A stretch of DNA of 64,000 nt from Hanstruepera flava (lineage in GTDB: Bacteria > Bacteroidota > Bacteroidia > Flavobacteriales > Flavobacteriaceae), in NCBI RefSeq assembly GCF_023634025.1, contig NZ_JALJCW010000002.1, positions 186,001 through 250,000 on the forward strand, given 5' to 3'. How positions within the stretch are numbered: position 1 is the first letter of the stretch; each line of letters starts with the position of its first letter. Under the pieces are notes generated by a model, which saw only the letters and a program-made list of their open reading frames with translations, ran no database searches and was not told the origin of the DNA. A program made the translations under genes and the position numbers. Positions 17,064 to 26,286 of this stretch are shown one piece after another.

Positions 17064-20000
17064 TTATTCAACTAAAACCCAATCGCCTTTGGCGATTAAA
17101 GGTTCTGCTTGTTTGTATTTCAATGTTTTGTTTTCGCCGCTCATAACGTGTTTGATGGTCACACGGTCATTTCTACCAATTTTAGGTCGATCTCTAACTA
17201 TGGTTTCTACAACTTCCGGCTGACGTTGCGTATTGCCCGCAGCTCGACTTTGGGCAGCACGTTCATCCATATTTGGAATATCTTCTTTTTCTGTTTTTAA
17301 GTTTTCCTTTTTACGGGTTTGACGCGCTTCTTGAATAGCATTGGTGGTTTCTGTAGGTAACTCTCCCTTAAACAAGAACGAAATCACATCTTTATTCACC
17401 TGGTCAATCATACTTTTGAATAATTCAAACGCTTCAAACTTATAGATTAATAACGGATCTTTTTGCTCGTGTACAGCCAGCTGGACCGATTGCTTTAACT
17501 CATCCATTTTACGCAAATGGGTTTTCCACGAATCATCTACAATGGCCAAGGTAATATTTTTTTCAAAGTCATTAATCAACTGTTTACCATTGGTTTCGTA
17601 GGCCTTTTCTAAATCGGTTATAACCTGCAGATTCTTAACACCATCTGTAAACGGTACTACAATACGCTTAAATTTATCGCGCTGTGTTTCATATACATTT
17701 TTTATAACCGGAAAGGCAATCTCGGCATTGCGCTCCATTTTGGCACGATAATGCTCAAATGCGGCTTTGTAAATAATGCCTGCTAATTCTTGAACGCCTA
17801 ATTTTCCAAATTCATCTTCTGAAACCGGAGCGCTCATAGAGAAGTAACGAATCAATTCAAATTCAAAATTCTTATAGTCATTAGCCGCTTTGTTGGTTTC
17901 GGCTATCCCTTCAGAGGTATCATAAATCATGTTGGCCAAATCCACGCGTAAACGTTCACCGTGTAAGGCATGGCGACGACGTTTATAAACCACTTCACGT
18001 TGCGAGTTCATAACATCATCATATTCCAAAAGTCTTTTACGAACACCAAAGTTGTTTTCTTCTACTTTTTTCTGCGCACGTTCAATAGATTTTGAAATCA
18101 TGGAATGCTGGATCACTTCACCTTCTTCCAATCCCATTCTATCCATCATTTTGGCAATACGCTCACTACCAAACAAACGCATTAAATTATCTTCTAGAGA
18201 TACATAAAATTGTGAGCTTCCTGGGTCTCCTTGACGTCCAGCACGACCTCGTAACTGTCTATCCACACGTCGGGAATCATGACGTTCCGTACCAACTATG
18301 GCTAAACCACCAGCGGCTTTTACTTCATCAGATAATTTAATATCGGTACCACGACCGGCCATATTGGTGGCAATGGTTACCTGACCTGCATTACCAGCTT
18401 CGGCCACAATTTCAGCTTCTTTTTTATGTTGTTTGGCGTTTAGGACATTATGCGGTATTTTACGAATACTCAACATTTTTCCTAACAATTCTGAAATTTC
18501 AACAGACGTGGTACCAATTAACACCGGTCTTCCAGCTTGAGACAATTTCGTAACCTCATCAATTACAGCATTGTATTTTTCGCGCTTGGTTTTATAAACT
18601 AAATCTTCGCGGTCGTCACGGGCAATAGGTTTGTTGGTTGGAATTTCAACAACATCCAATTTATAGATTTCCCAGAACTCGCCGGCTTCGGTAACCGCTG
18701 TACCGGTCATACCAGATAACTTGCGGTACATTCTAAAGTAATTTTGTAGCGTTACTGTGGCAAAGGTTTGGGTAGCATCTTCAATCTTAACATTCTCTTT
18801 GGCCTCAATGGCTTGGTGTAACCCATCAGAATAACGACGACCATCCATAATACGTCCCGTTTGCTCGTCAACAATCATAACCTTATTGTCCATCACCACA
18901 TACTGGATATCCTTTTCAAATAGAGCATAGGCTTTTAGTAATTGGTTAAGGGTGTGGATGCGTTCTGATTTAACACCAAAATCCCTGAAAAGTTCTTCTT
19001 TTAAATTAGCTTCTTCTTCCGATGTCAGGCCTTGTGATTCAATTTTGGCAATCTCGATGCCAATTTCGGGCATCACGAAAAAGTCAGGATTATCCTTACC
19101 CGATAAATGCTCGATACCTTTATCGGTCAATTCAATTTGATTGTTTTTTTCTTCTATAACATAGTACAGTTCCGCATCTACCTTTGGCATCTCACGGTTG
19201 TTGTCCTGCATGTAAAAGTTTTCGGTCTTTTGAAGCATCTGCTTAATGCCTTCTTCACTTAAAAACTTAATAAGGGCTTTGTTTTTAGGCATTCCACGAT
19301 ACACGCGTAGCAATTGAAAACTACCTTCTTTGGTATCGCCTTCAGCAATCAATTTTTTGGCTTCGGCTAAAACACCAGTAAGATATTTACGCTGTACCGA
19401 AACAATATCTTCTACTTTAGGTTTAAGTTCCACGAACTCATGGCGGTCACCTTGCGGAATAGGCCCTGAAATAATTAATGGGGTTCTGGCATCATCAATT
19501 AATACAGAATCCACCTCATCTACAATGGCGTAGTGGTGCGGGCGCTGAACCAAATCGTCTGGTGAGTGCGCCATGTTATCACGTAAATAATCAAAACCAA
19601 ATTCATTGTTGGTACCATAGGTAATATCGGCACGATAGGCTTTTTTACGGGCAGCAGAATTAGGTTGATGGTAATCAATACAATCTACGCTTAACCCATG
19701 GAATTCAAATATAGGAGCCATCCAAGCACTATCACGTTTCGCTAGGTAGTCGTTAACCGTTACCAAATGCACACCTCTACCAGCTAATGCATTTAAATAA
19801 ACTGGTAAGGTGGCTACTAATGTTTTTCCTTCACCAGTTTGCATCTCGGCTATTTTGCCTTGGTGCATAGCAATACCACCTATAAGCTGTACATCATAAT
19901 GAATCATATCCCAAGTAATGGGCTTACCGGCAGCATCCCAAGAATTGGCCCAAACGGCCTTATCGTCATTAAGGGTTACGTAATCTTTTTCGCCAGATAC

Positions 20001-20417
20001 TTCGCGGTCAAAGGTATTGGCAGTAACTTCTATTTCGGTATTATGCACAAAACGTTTGGCAGTTTCTTTTACAACAGCAAAAGCTTCGGGGAGAATGTCG
20101 TTTAAAACAGCTTCAGTAACTTGATACACTTCGTCTTTTATCTTGTCTATTTCAATATAGATGTCTTCGCGTTCATCAATATCTTCAGTGGCTTCAGCTT
20201 TGGCTAAAAGGTCTTCTATAGTTTCGTTAAGAGACTTTCGGGCTTCGGCAATCTGGGCCTTGAAATTAGCAGTTTTGGCACGTAGTTCATCATGCGATAA
20301 GCCTTCTAATGCAGCTTCGTGCGATTTAATTTGTTTTACTATGGGCATAATGGCGTTGACATCTTGTTTCGATTTGTCGCCTACAAAAACCTTAAGTACA
20401 GAATTTAAAAAACTCAT
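17064..20417 (-). CDS. secA: Preprotein translocase ATPase SecA
   Basis: Cytoplasmic/peripheral membrane motor that drives unfolded preproteins through SecYEG. 1117 residues, the long form usual in Bacteroidota. Seen in order: Walker A MQTGEGKTLVA (near residue 190), DEVDSVLIDDARTPLIISG, the second helicase domain with TNMAGRGTDI and QLRGRAGRQGDPGSSQFY, and the scaffold/wing helices. The extra charged insertion near residues 60-90 (AKAEATEDIDEREDIYIEID) is a phylum feature. The C-terminus (GRNDRVTIKHVMSGENKTL onward) replaces the usual zinc-binding CxC tail that recruits SecB. Monocistronic, with a terminator at 17012-17044 and a possible -7 element at 20489. Confidence 0.98.
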   Translation of the reverse strand: MSFLNSVLKVFVGDKSKQDVNAIMPIVKQIKSHEAALEGLSHDELRAKTANFKAQIAEARKSLNETIEDLLAKAEATEDIDEREDIYIEIDKIKDEVYQVTEAVLNDILPEAFAVVKETAKRFVHNTEIEVTANTFDREVSGEKDYVTLNDDKAVWANSWDAAGKPITWDMIHYDVQLIGGIAMHQGKIAEMQTGEGKTLVATLPVYLNALAGRGVHLVTVNDYLAKRDSAWMAPIFEFHGLSVDCIDYHQPNSAARKKAYRADITYGTNNEFGFDYLRDNMAHSPDDLVQRPHHYAIVDEVDSVLIDDARTPLIISGPIPQGDRHEFVELKPKVEDIVSVQRKYLTGVLAEAKKLIAEGDTKEGSFQLLRVYRGMPKNKALIKFLSEEGIKQMLQKTENFYMQDNNREMPKVDAELYYVIEEKNNQIELTDKGIEHLSGKDNPDFFVMPEIGIEIAKIESQGLTSEEEANLKEELFRDFGVKSERIHTLNQLLKAYALFEKDIQYVVMDNKVMIVDEQTGRIMDGRRYSDGLHQAIEAKENVKIEDATQTFATVTLQNYFRMYRKLSGMTGTAVTEAGEFWEIYKLDVVEIPTNKPIARDDREDLVYKTKREKYNAVIDEVTKLSQAGRPVLIGTTSVEISELLGKMLSIRKIPHNVLNAKQHKKEAEIVAEAGNAGQVTIATNMAGRGTDIKLSDEVKAAGGLAIVGTERHDSRRVDRQLRGRAGRQGDPGSSQFYVSLEDNLMRLFGSERIAKMMDRMGLEEGEVIQHSMISKSIERAQKKVEENNFGVRKRLLEYDDVMNSQREVVYKRRRHALHGERLRVDLANMIYDTSEGIAETNKAANDYKNFEFELIRYFSMSAPVSEDEFGKLGVQELAGIIYKAAFEHYRAKMERNAEIAFPVIKNVYETQRDKFKRIVVPFTDGVKNLQVITDLEKAYETNGKQLINDFEKNITLAIVDDSWKTHLRKMDELKQSVQLAVHEQKDPLLIYKFEAFELFKSMIDQVNKDVISFLFKGELPTETTNAIQEARQTRKKENLKTEKEDIPNMDERAAQSRAAGNTQRQPEVVETIVRDRPKIGRNDRVTIKHVMSGENKTLKYKQAEPLIAKGDWVLVE

Positions 20418-20488
20418 GTGTTATATATTTTAATTGTACCAGTTTGATAACTGATAGTAATAGTTCTTTCTTTGAGAATTAACGTTCC

Positions 20489-20496
20489 CAAAGATA
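20489..20496 (-). promoter_or_regulatory. Candidate -7 element for secA
   Basis: Minus-strand TATCTTTG, a match to TAnnTTTG, 72 bases before the secA ATG. A correctly spaced TTG is not visible, so only the -7 half supports it. Confidence 0.4.
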
Positions 20497-20529
20497 CCGT
20501 TGTTCGGTTAATTTTTATAATTAATAGAC

Positions 20530-20561
20530 ACAAAAAAAGTCTCAAAACGAGACTTTTTTAT
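20530..20561 (-). terminator. Terminator of the DUF2795 gene
   Basis: Stem AAGTCTC (20537-20543) / GAGACTT (20549-20555), extended by A:T pairs, with a five-base loop and a T run on the minus strand. It sits 16 bases after the stop at 20577. It could also act weakly on the other strand because both sides are A/T runs. Confidence 0.75.
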
Positions 20562-20576
20562 ATGTTGTTTAAACTA

Positions 20577-20798
20577 TTAATATTCGTCCTCGTTCCAGAG
20601 GTAATCTTCGTCTGTTGGATAATCAGGCCATATTTCCTGAATCGATTCGTAAGAATCACCTTCGTCTTCAATAGATTGTAAGTTTTCAACTACTTCTAAC
20701 GGAGCACCAGTTCTAATGGAATAATCAATTAATTCGTCTTTAGTGGCTGGCCAAGGTGCGTCACTTAAATATGATGCTAATTCTAATGTCCAATACAT
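20577..20798 (-). CDS. DUF2795 family small acidic protein
   Basis: 73 residues: MYWTLELASYLSDAPWPATK, then DELIDYSIRTGAPLEVVENL and a very acidic tail ending DEDYLWNEDEY. The first 50 residues match the compact helical DUF2795 fold (Leu-x-x-x-Leu then WPA-T-K-x-E-L). The acidic tail is typical of Bacteroidota members. Function unknown; cytoplasmic. It has its own promoter (20822-20851) and terminator (20530-20561), so it is a stand-alone transcript. Confidence 0.85.
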   Translation of the reverse strand: MYWTLELASYLSDAPWPATKDELIDYSIRTGAPLEVVENLQSIEDEGDSYESIQEIWPDYPTDEDYLWNEDEY

Positions 20799-20821
20799 TT
20801 GTAATGTGTTTTAATTTTTTG

Positions 20822-20851
20822 CAAAAATAAATTTTTAGTTTAAATAGGCAA
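20822..20851 (-). promoter_or_regulatory. Flavobacterial promoter of the DUF2795 gene
   Basis: Minus strand: TTG (20849-20851), 19-base spacer, TATTTTTG (20822-20829). It fits TTG-(17-23)-TAnnTTTG and starts 24 bases before the ATG. Confidence 0.7.
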
Positions 20852-20907
20852 GAAAAAAAACAATTAATTACGCATTAATAAAAAGAACGTGCTTGCTTAC
20901 AAAGGCC

Positions 20908-21480
20908 TTAATGTTTTTCCGGAATCCATTTCACTTCGTCAGCTTGCAGTTCATAGGACAACTTTCGTGCCAACACAAATAAGTAGTCAGAAAGACGATT
21001 TAAGTACATTAAAGCCATAGGATCTATAGGCTCCATATCGTTTAGTGCCGATGCCAAACGTTCAGCTCTGCGGCATACACAGCGAGCAATGTGACAGAAT
21101 GACACAGTTTGATGACCGCCAGGAAGGACAAAATGCGTCATTTGTGGTAATTCGGTATTCATGGTATCCATTTCGTCTTCTAACAGTTTGATGTTATCAG
21201 CAGATATTTTGGGAATGTTTAAGCGCTCTTTGCCGCTTTTTAAAATGGCTTTTTCAGGATCTGTAGCTAATATGGCTCCAACTGTAAATAGCCTATCTTG
21301 TATATGGATTAAGATATCTTTATAATAAGGTTTGATGTCTTGGTCGCGAATTAACCCCAAATGTGAGTTCAATTCGTCTACAGTACCATAACTGTCTATA
21401 CGAATATGGTGTTTGGGCACACGGGTTCCACCAAATAATGCTGTGGTGCCTTTGTCGCCTGTTTTTGTGTAAATTTTCAT
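20908..21480 (-). CDS. Cob(I)yrinic acid a,c-diamide adenosyltransferase, PduO/MMAB type
   Basis: Transfers adenosine from ATP to cob(I)alamin to make adenosylcobalamin, the cofactor of methylmalonyl-CoA mutase. 190 residues, full family length. The N-terminal nucleotide motif is YTKTGDKGTTALFGGTRVPK. SYGTVDELNSHLG follows, and the C-terminal helix carries CRRAERLA. Single gene with its own promoter (21486-21515). It pairs in function with meaB at 6310-7398. Directly upstream lies a repeat-rich gap. Confidence 0.95.
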   Translation of the reverse strand: MKIYTKTGDKGTTALFGGTRVPKHHIRIDSYGTVDELNSHLGLIRDQDIKPYYKDILIHIQDRLFTVGAILATDPEKAILKSGKERLNIPKISADNIKLLEDEMDTMNTELPQMTHFVLPGGHQTVSFCHIARCVCRRAERLASALNDMEPIDPMALMYLNRLSDYLFVLARKLSYELQADEVKWIPEKH

Positions 21481-21485
21481 AATAA

Positions 21486-21515
21486 CAAAGTTAGTGGTTA
21501 AAAGTTATAAGGCAA
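21486..21515 (-). promoter_or_regulatory. Flavobacterial promoter of the adenosyltransferase gene
   Basis: Minus strand: TTG (21513-21515), 19-base spacer, TAACTTTG (21486-21493), ending six bases before the ATG at 21480. The message would be almost leaderless. Confidence 0.65.
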
Positions 21516-21530
21516 AAGGTTTTTCAATTG

Positions 21531-22290
21531 TCATTGCGAAGGAGGAACGACTGCGGCAATCTCTTACAACGTTTAAGCACTAGATAAATTTTAAAAGAAA
21601 TTAAAAATGAGATATTGAGATTCTTCGTTTCACTACGTTCACTCTGAATGACAATGACTTTAACTTATCACACTGAAATTACAGATGTTTATGTCACACT
21701 GAACCTGTCGAAGTGCCTTCAAAACATGGATATACTATCCAAAAATCAAAAGCTTTTTTAATTGTCATTGCGAAGGAGGAACGACTGTGGCAATCTTTTG
21801 TAAGCTAAAGCTTAATATGAATTTTGTCTTTTTCATGTGGATTGAGATACTGAAACAAGTTCAGCATGACAAAGAGATTCTTCGTTTCACTACGTTCACT
21901 CTGAATGACAACGACTTTAACATATCACACTGAAATTACCGATGTTTATGTCACACTGAGCCTGTCGAAGTGCCTTCAAAACATGGATATACTATCCAAA
22001 AACCAAAAGCTTTTTTAATTGTCATTGCGAAGGAGGAACGACTGCGGCAATCTTTTGTAAGCTAAAGCTTAATATGAATTTTGTCTTTTTCATGTGGATT
22101 GAGATACTGAAACAAGTTCAGCATGACAAAGAGATTCTTCGTTTCACTACGTTCACTCTGAATGACATATGTCACACTGAGCAGAGCCTGCCTTGAGCTT
22201 GTCGAAAGGTCGAAGTGCCTTCCAAATCATAAAAAGCATTCAAAATGTCATTCAGAAGGAGGTTGAAAACCGACTGAAGAATCTTTTGGA
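21531..22290. repeat. Hairpin-repeat cluster with a 257-bp tandem duplication
   Basis: This 760-base gap holds no gene. It is built of short palindromic repeats: GTCATTGCGA...GGCAATCT units (about 21531, 21763, 22020), GAGATTCTTC...GAATGAC units, GAGATACTGAA...CAGCATGAC units and TGTCGAAGTGCC segments. A block running from 21656 is repeated head to tail from 21913 with a 257-base period (to about 22168) and only a few base differences, so it is a recent local duplication. The repeats lie between two minus-strand genes and may also act as transcription stops. Confidence 0.85.
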
Positions 22291-22303
22291 CTAAAACTAA
22301 TAA

Positions 22304-23071
22304 TCAAACGCGTATCTTAAAATGCTCTTTAGCTTGCTCGGTTCTAAAAAACACAAAACCCCAAAAATAGGTGTCAATGGTTACGGTTACTTGTGGATGT
22401 TTTTTAATGGCTTCCCAAGCTTCAGTCATGCCTTTGGACCAATAGATATCATCAAAAATAAAAACGGTATCATTATGGGCTGTAGGGAGTAGTGTCTCAA
22501 AATAACCAAGCGTTGCAGATTTGGTATGATTACCATCAAAAAAAATAAAATCGAAAACTTGATGGTTAAGATCTGGTAGATGACTGTTAAAATCACCAGT
22601 TAAAAGTGTGATGTGTTTGTGGTTTTGTAAGCTTTCTTTAGCAAAAGCAGATAGTTTTGGGCAGCCTTCAATACTGGTAATTTGGGTATCAGGATTTCCT
22701 AATGCTATAGCTTGGGTGCTGATGCCCAAAGAGGTTCCCAGTTCTAATACATTTTGGGGTCTAAAGTATTGTGCCAAACGATATAATAGCTTACTGCGTT
22801 TTAAAGGGGTTCCAGAAGTTTTTGCAATTGTAGAGACTTGCCGTTGATTGGATGGTTGGGTTTTGGATCCAGGCCCTAAATCGGTTATGGATATAACCTG
22901 ATCGTTTTGTAATAATTGCTCGCGATAGCTGATTAACTTCGAATAATCTTTATAGACTGTTTGGTCGTAAAAGCATTGGGTTACCAAATGATACACAAAT
23001 GGGGAGTGCACACCATGTTGATTGGTGGAACTAAACAAAAATTTAAAATAAGATATCACAGCGTGCCACAT
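22304..23071 (-). CDS. Class I SAM-dependent methyltransferase (O-methyltransferase-like)
   Basis: 255 residues. The SAM-binding glycine motif is VLELGTSLGISTQAIA (near 115-130), followed by ITSIEG with the acidic ribose-binding residue, and FDFIFFDGNHTK as the post-motif that in this family coordinates substrate or metal. The N-terminal 100 residues (HGVHSPFVYHLVTQCFYD) are typical of a Bacteroidota branch. The substrate is unknown and no biosynthetic neighbours are seen. The repeat clusters on both sides isolate it as a single gene. Confidence 0.85.
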   Translation of the reverse strand: MWHAVISYFKFLFSSTNQHGVHSPFVYHLVTQCFYDQTVYKDYSKLISYREQLLQNDQVISITDLGPGSKTQPSNQRQVSTIAKTSGTPLKRSKLLYRLAQYFRPQNVLELGTSLGISTQAIALGNPDTQITSIEGCPKLSAFAKESLQNHKHITLLTGDFNSHLPDLNHQVFDFIFFDGNHTKSATLGYFETLLPTAHNDTVFIFDDIYWSKGMTEAWEAIKKHPQVTVTIDTYFWGFVFFRTEQAKEHFKIRV

Positions 23072-23102
23072 GTTATATATATTAAATTCCTAATTCTACT
23101 TC

Positions 23103-23190
23103 ACTTTCATCAGTCACCCGTCATCGTTCATCCATCATCAGTCATCAATCACCCGTCACCCGTCACCTGTCATCGGTCACCCGTCACCTA
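23103..23190. repeat. Degenerate short tandem repeat (GTCACCC/GTCATC units)
   Basis: About 88 bases of imperfect 7-14-base units of the kind GTCACCC, GTCATCA and GTCACCT in the gap between the methyltransferase start and the ABC-F stop. There is no spacer regularity, so it is a minisatellite and not a CRISPR array. Confidence 0.8.
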
Positions 23191-23195
23191 ACTTA

Positions 23196-25055
23196 CTAAC
23201 CCTCTAGTTTTTCCATAAGCTCCAACCAGCGCATTTCTTTTTCTTCAATCGTATCTAAAATAACTTGTAGTTTTTGGGATAGGTCTTGAATGGCTTCGCT
23301 AGATAAATCAAGATTAAGAAATTCGTCTTCTACTGTTTTTTTATCAAACTCCAACGACTTTAGTTTGCTTTCAATACTCTTAAACTCTTTTTGCTCATTG
23401 TAACTTAAGGTCGTATTACTATCTTTTTTCCATTGTTTCTTTTCCTTTTTAGGCGCGTCTGTCACCAAGGGCTCTTGGCTGTCCTCATAGGCTCTAAAAT
23501 CGGTGTAATTCCCTGGGAAGTCATCAATCACACCATTGCCACGAAACACAAAAAGGTGGTCGACAATCTTATCCATAAAGTATCGGTCGTGGGAAACCAC
23601 AATTAAGCAACCCGGAAAATCCAATAAAAAGCTCTCCAGGACATTCAAGGTTACAATGTCAAGATCGTTTGTAGGCTCATCCAGAATTAAAAAGTTGGGG
23701 TTTTGAATAAGAACTGTACATAAATATAAACGCTTACGTTCACCACCACTTAACTTTTCAACAAAATCGTATTGCTTCTTACGGTCAAATAAAAAACGCT
23801 CCAACAGTTGTTGGGCACTAATTTGCCGCCCTTTTTTTAAGGGGATATAGTCACCATAGGCTTTAATGACATCAATAACTTTTTGTTTGGGTTTTACTGG
23901 AATACCCGCTTGGGTGTAATATCCAAATTGTACCGTTTCGCCAACCACAACTTTTCCGGTATCAGGTTTTAGGCTTTGGGTTAAAATATTGAGAAAGGTT
24001 GATTTTCCAGTGCCGTTTTTCCCAATAATGCCAACGCGCTCTCCCTTTTTAAAGGTGTAGTCAAATCCGTTTAAAATAACCTTGTCTTTATAACTTTTGC
24101 CCAAGTTATGCAACTCGATAATTTTACTGCCCAGACGCTCCATATTGAGTTCAAGCTGTACCTCATGGTCTTTGCGGCGTTGTTGGGCACGATGTTTAAT
24201 ATCGTGAAAATCGTCAATCCGCGACTTGGATTTAGTGGTCCGCGCTTTGGGTTGCCGGCGCATCCATTCCAGTTCCTTTTTAAATAGTTGTTTGGCTTTG
24301 TTGGTTTCAATGGCTTCCTGCTCCAATCGGGCGTCACGTTTCTCTAAATAATAACTGTAATTGCCTTTATAGGTATAAAGTTGCCCTTGGTCAAGTTCTA
24401 TGATTTCGTTGCAAACGCGCTCTAAAAAGTAACGGTCATGGGTAACCATTAGTAAGGTTAGCTGTTCTTTGGCGAAAAAGGTTTCCAGCCATTCAATCAT
24501 TTCTAAATCTAAATGGTTGGTGGGCTCATCTAGAATAAGCAAATCGGGTTTTTTAAGAAGGGCTAGGGCTAGGGCTAAACGTTTTTTTTGTCCGCCTGAA
24601 AGTGTTTTTATGTGTTGCTGTAAATCATCTAGCTTAAGCTGAAATAGAATCTGTTTGTATTGGGTTTCAAAATCCCATGCCCCATGGCGCTCCATATTGT
24701 CAAACGCTTTTTGATAGGCTTCTGCGTCTTCCGGGTTTTTAAGGGCACTTTCATAAGCCTTAATAATGTCCAACGTGGGATTTTTGGTACTGAAAATGGC
24801 AGCTTCAATGGTTAAGTTGTCGTCCAGTTCAGGTTCTTGGGCCAAGAAAGCCACCTGAATATCTTTGCGGTATACAATCTGTCCGGCATCAGGTTCGTCC
24901 TTTCCGGCAAGCATATTCAGTATGGAGGTTTTTCCAGTTCCATTTTTAGCAATTAAGGCTATTTTCTGATCCTTATGGATACTAAACGAGAGGTTTTCGA
25001 AGAGTGTTAACTCGCCGTAATGTTTGGCAATATGTTCAACAGATAGGTAGTTCAC
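23196..25055 (-). CDS. ABC-F family ATPase (Uup-like)
   Basis: 619 residues with two ATP-binding cassettes and no membrane domain. Cassette 1 has GKNGTGKTS-type Walker A (residues about 36-44, AKNGTGKTSIL), signature LSGGQKKRLALA and LLILDEPTNHLDL. Cassette 2 has GKNGTGKSTFLN, LSGGERKRLYLC and FLILDEPTNDLDI. The linker (about 240-310) is basic and helical. The C-terminal 80 residues form a coiled coil (SYNEQKEFKSIESKLKSLEF), as in Uup. ABC-F proteins act on ribosomes, and Uup-type members are linked to ribosome or replication-intermediate handling. Single gene, with repeat clusters upstream. Confidence 0.95.
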   Translation of the reverse strand: MNYLSVEHIAKHYGELTLFENLSFSIHKDQKIALIAKNGTGKTSILNMLAGKDEPDAGQIVYRKDIQVAFLAQEPELDDNLTIEAAIFSTKNPTLDIIKAYESALKNPEDAEAYQKAFDNMERHGAWDFETQYKQILFQLKLDDLQQHIKTLSGGQKKRLALALALLKKPDLLILDEPTNHLDLEMIEWLETFFAKEQLTLLMVTHDRYFLERVCNEIIELDQGQLYTYKGNYSYYLEKRDARLEQEAIETNKAKQLFKKELEWMRRQPKARTTKSKSRIDDFHDIKHRAQQRRKDHEVQLELNMERLGSKIIELHNLGKSYKDKVILNGFDYTFKKGERVGIIGKNGTGKSTFLNILTQSLKPDTGKVVVGETVQFGYYTQAGIPVKPKQKVIDVIKAYGDYIPLKKGRQISAQQLLERFLFDRKKQYDFVEKLSGGERKRLYLCTVLIQNPNFLILDEPTNDLDIVTLNVLESFLLDFPGCLIVVSHDRYFMDKIVDHLFVFRGNGVIDDFPGNYTDFRAYEDSQEPLVTDAPKKEKKQWKKDSNTTLSYNEQKEFKSIESKLKSLEFDKKTVEDEFLNLDLSSEAIQDLSQKLQVILDTIEEKEMRWLELMEKLEG

Positions 25056-25079
25056 CGTGTGTTTTTTGCAAATAACGTA

Positions 25080-26010
25080 AAAAAATAGGGTTTTGGTTAG
25101 AATGCTTTAGAGATTCTTCGTTTCACTGCGTTCACTCTGAATGACATTTTGCTTGTCATTGCGAGGAGGTCCCAATAATTTGGGGCGACGTGGCAAATAC
25201 GAAGTATTCACGAATACCTATTTCTAAAAATTATTATGCATGAGTAATCTCTTTTCACATGTTTCGAGATGCTGAAACAAGTTCAGCATGACAGAGAGAT
25301 TCTTCGTTTCACTGCGTTCACTCTGAATGACATTTTGCTTGTCATTGCGAGGAGGTCCCAATAATTTGGGACGACGTGGCAATCTCTTTTCACATGTTTC
25401 GAGATGCTGAAACAAGTTCAGCATGACAGAGAGATTCTTCGTTTCACTACGTTCACTCTGAATGACAATAATCATTCCTATGTCACATTGAGCAGAGCCT
25501 GCCTTGAGCTTGTCGAAAGGTCGAAGTGCTATCCAAAGGTTGAAAATCTTCCTTTGTCATGGTGAGTATCCAGACGTTTACTTTCTAGAGACGCGGCAAT
25601 CTCTTTTCACATGTTTCGAGATACTGAAACAAGTTCAGCATGACAAAAAGATTCTTCGCTTTGCTCTGAATGACATTTTGCTTGTCATTGCGAGGAGATC
25701 CCAATAATTTGGGACGACGTGGCAATCTCTTTTTGTTTGTTTTGAGTTCACGATATCAAAGGCAGTTTTTTGTATTATGAGATTCCTCGACAAGCTCGGA
25801 ATGACAAGTGATTGTTTATAAAGAGATTAGCTGCACTGAATCTATAGGTTTTTTCACTTCGTTACACCTGTCTGCCGATAGGCAGGCTTGTACTGAAATC
25901 GAAGATTCGACGTAGTCAATGACATTTTGCTTGTCATTGCGAGGAGAGCCCAATAATTTGGGGCGACGTGGCAATCTCAAATTAAAATTTGTAAGATTTG
26001 AAATAGTAAT
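25080..26010. repeat. Dense cluster of REP-like palindromes
   Basis: No gene. I can read at least four repeat types here sharing the outer frame GTCAT...ATCTC: 25296-25331 (core CAGA/GAAG), 25341-25386 (core GCGA/GGCA with an inner GTCCCAATAATTTGGGAC hairpin), 25266-25292 (stem ATGCTGAA/TTCAGCAT) and 25779-25805 (CTTGTC loop). Several are strung together two or three times between 25111 and 25735. Open frames that span them (for example minus-strand 25224-25475) translate the repeats and are not genes. A CTGCC-GATA-GGCAG hairpin is at about 25870. Confidence 0.85.
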
Positions 26011-26029
26011 ACTTAGCAACAGTCAAACT

Positions 26030-26195
26030 CCTCTTTGACTAAAGAGGAGAGCCTGGATAATTTTAATTCATTTCCGAAGGGCCCCTCCCTTGAAGTGCGG
26101 CAGAGCGTTAAGAAATAGTCCAGTGGACTATTTTAGTGAAGGGCGAGCTGGCGTGTGGAGTGGCTAGGTTTGGTAAAACCTAGACGGAGGGTTTG
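26030..26195. repeat. Hairpin repeat of the CAAACTCCTC / GGAGGGTTTGAA family
   Basis: Starts with a CAAACTCCTC arm at 26023-26032 and an AAAGAGGAG stem. It holds TAGTCCAGTGGACTA (a palindrome near 26116), then CTAGGTTTGGTAAAACCTAG and GACGGAGGGTTTGAA (about 26165-26200). It is the same family as the array around the DUF559 gene at 31574-32600. Confidence 0.75.
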
Positions 26196-26286
26196 AAAAA
26201 GCGTTCTATAACCTACCATATTTTACGATAAAAACGAAAAGCTTAAGCTCTTCATCGTAAAAAAACCAAAATTTAGGGGATATGTT

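Noticed and set aside
23103-23190. Possible CRISPR array
   Set aside because: Repeat units are 7-14 bases, imperfect, without equal spacers, and no cas genes are near.
25224-25475. 83-codon minus-strand frame reading SERSETKNLSVMLNLFQHLE twice
   Set aside because: It is a translation of the hairpin repeats, and the repeated peptide follows the DNA repeat. There are no gene features.
25504-26019. Frames of 67 codons on both strands in the repeat cluster
   Set aside because: They cover REP-like palindromes and have no homology-like pattern or start context.
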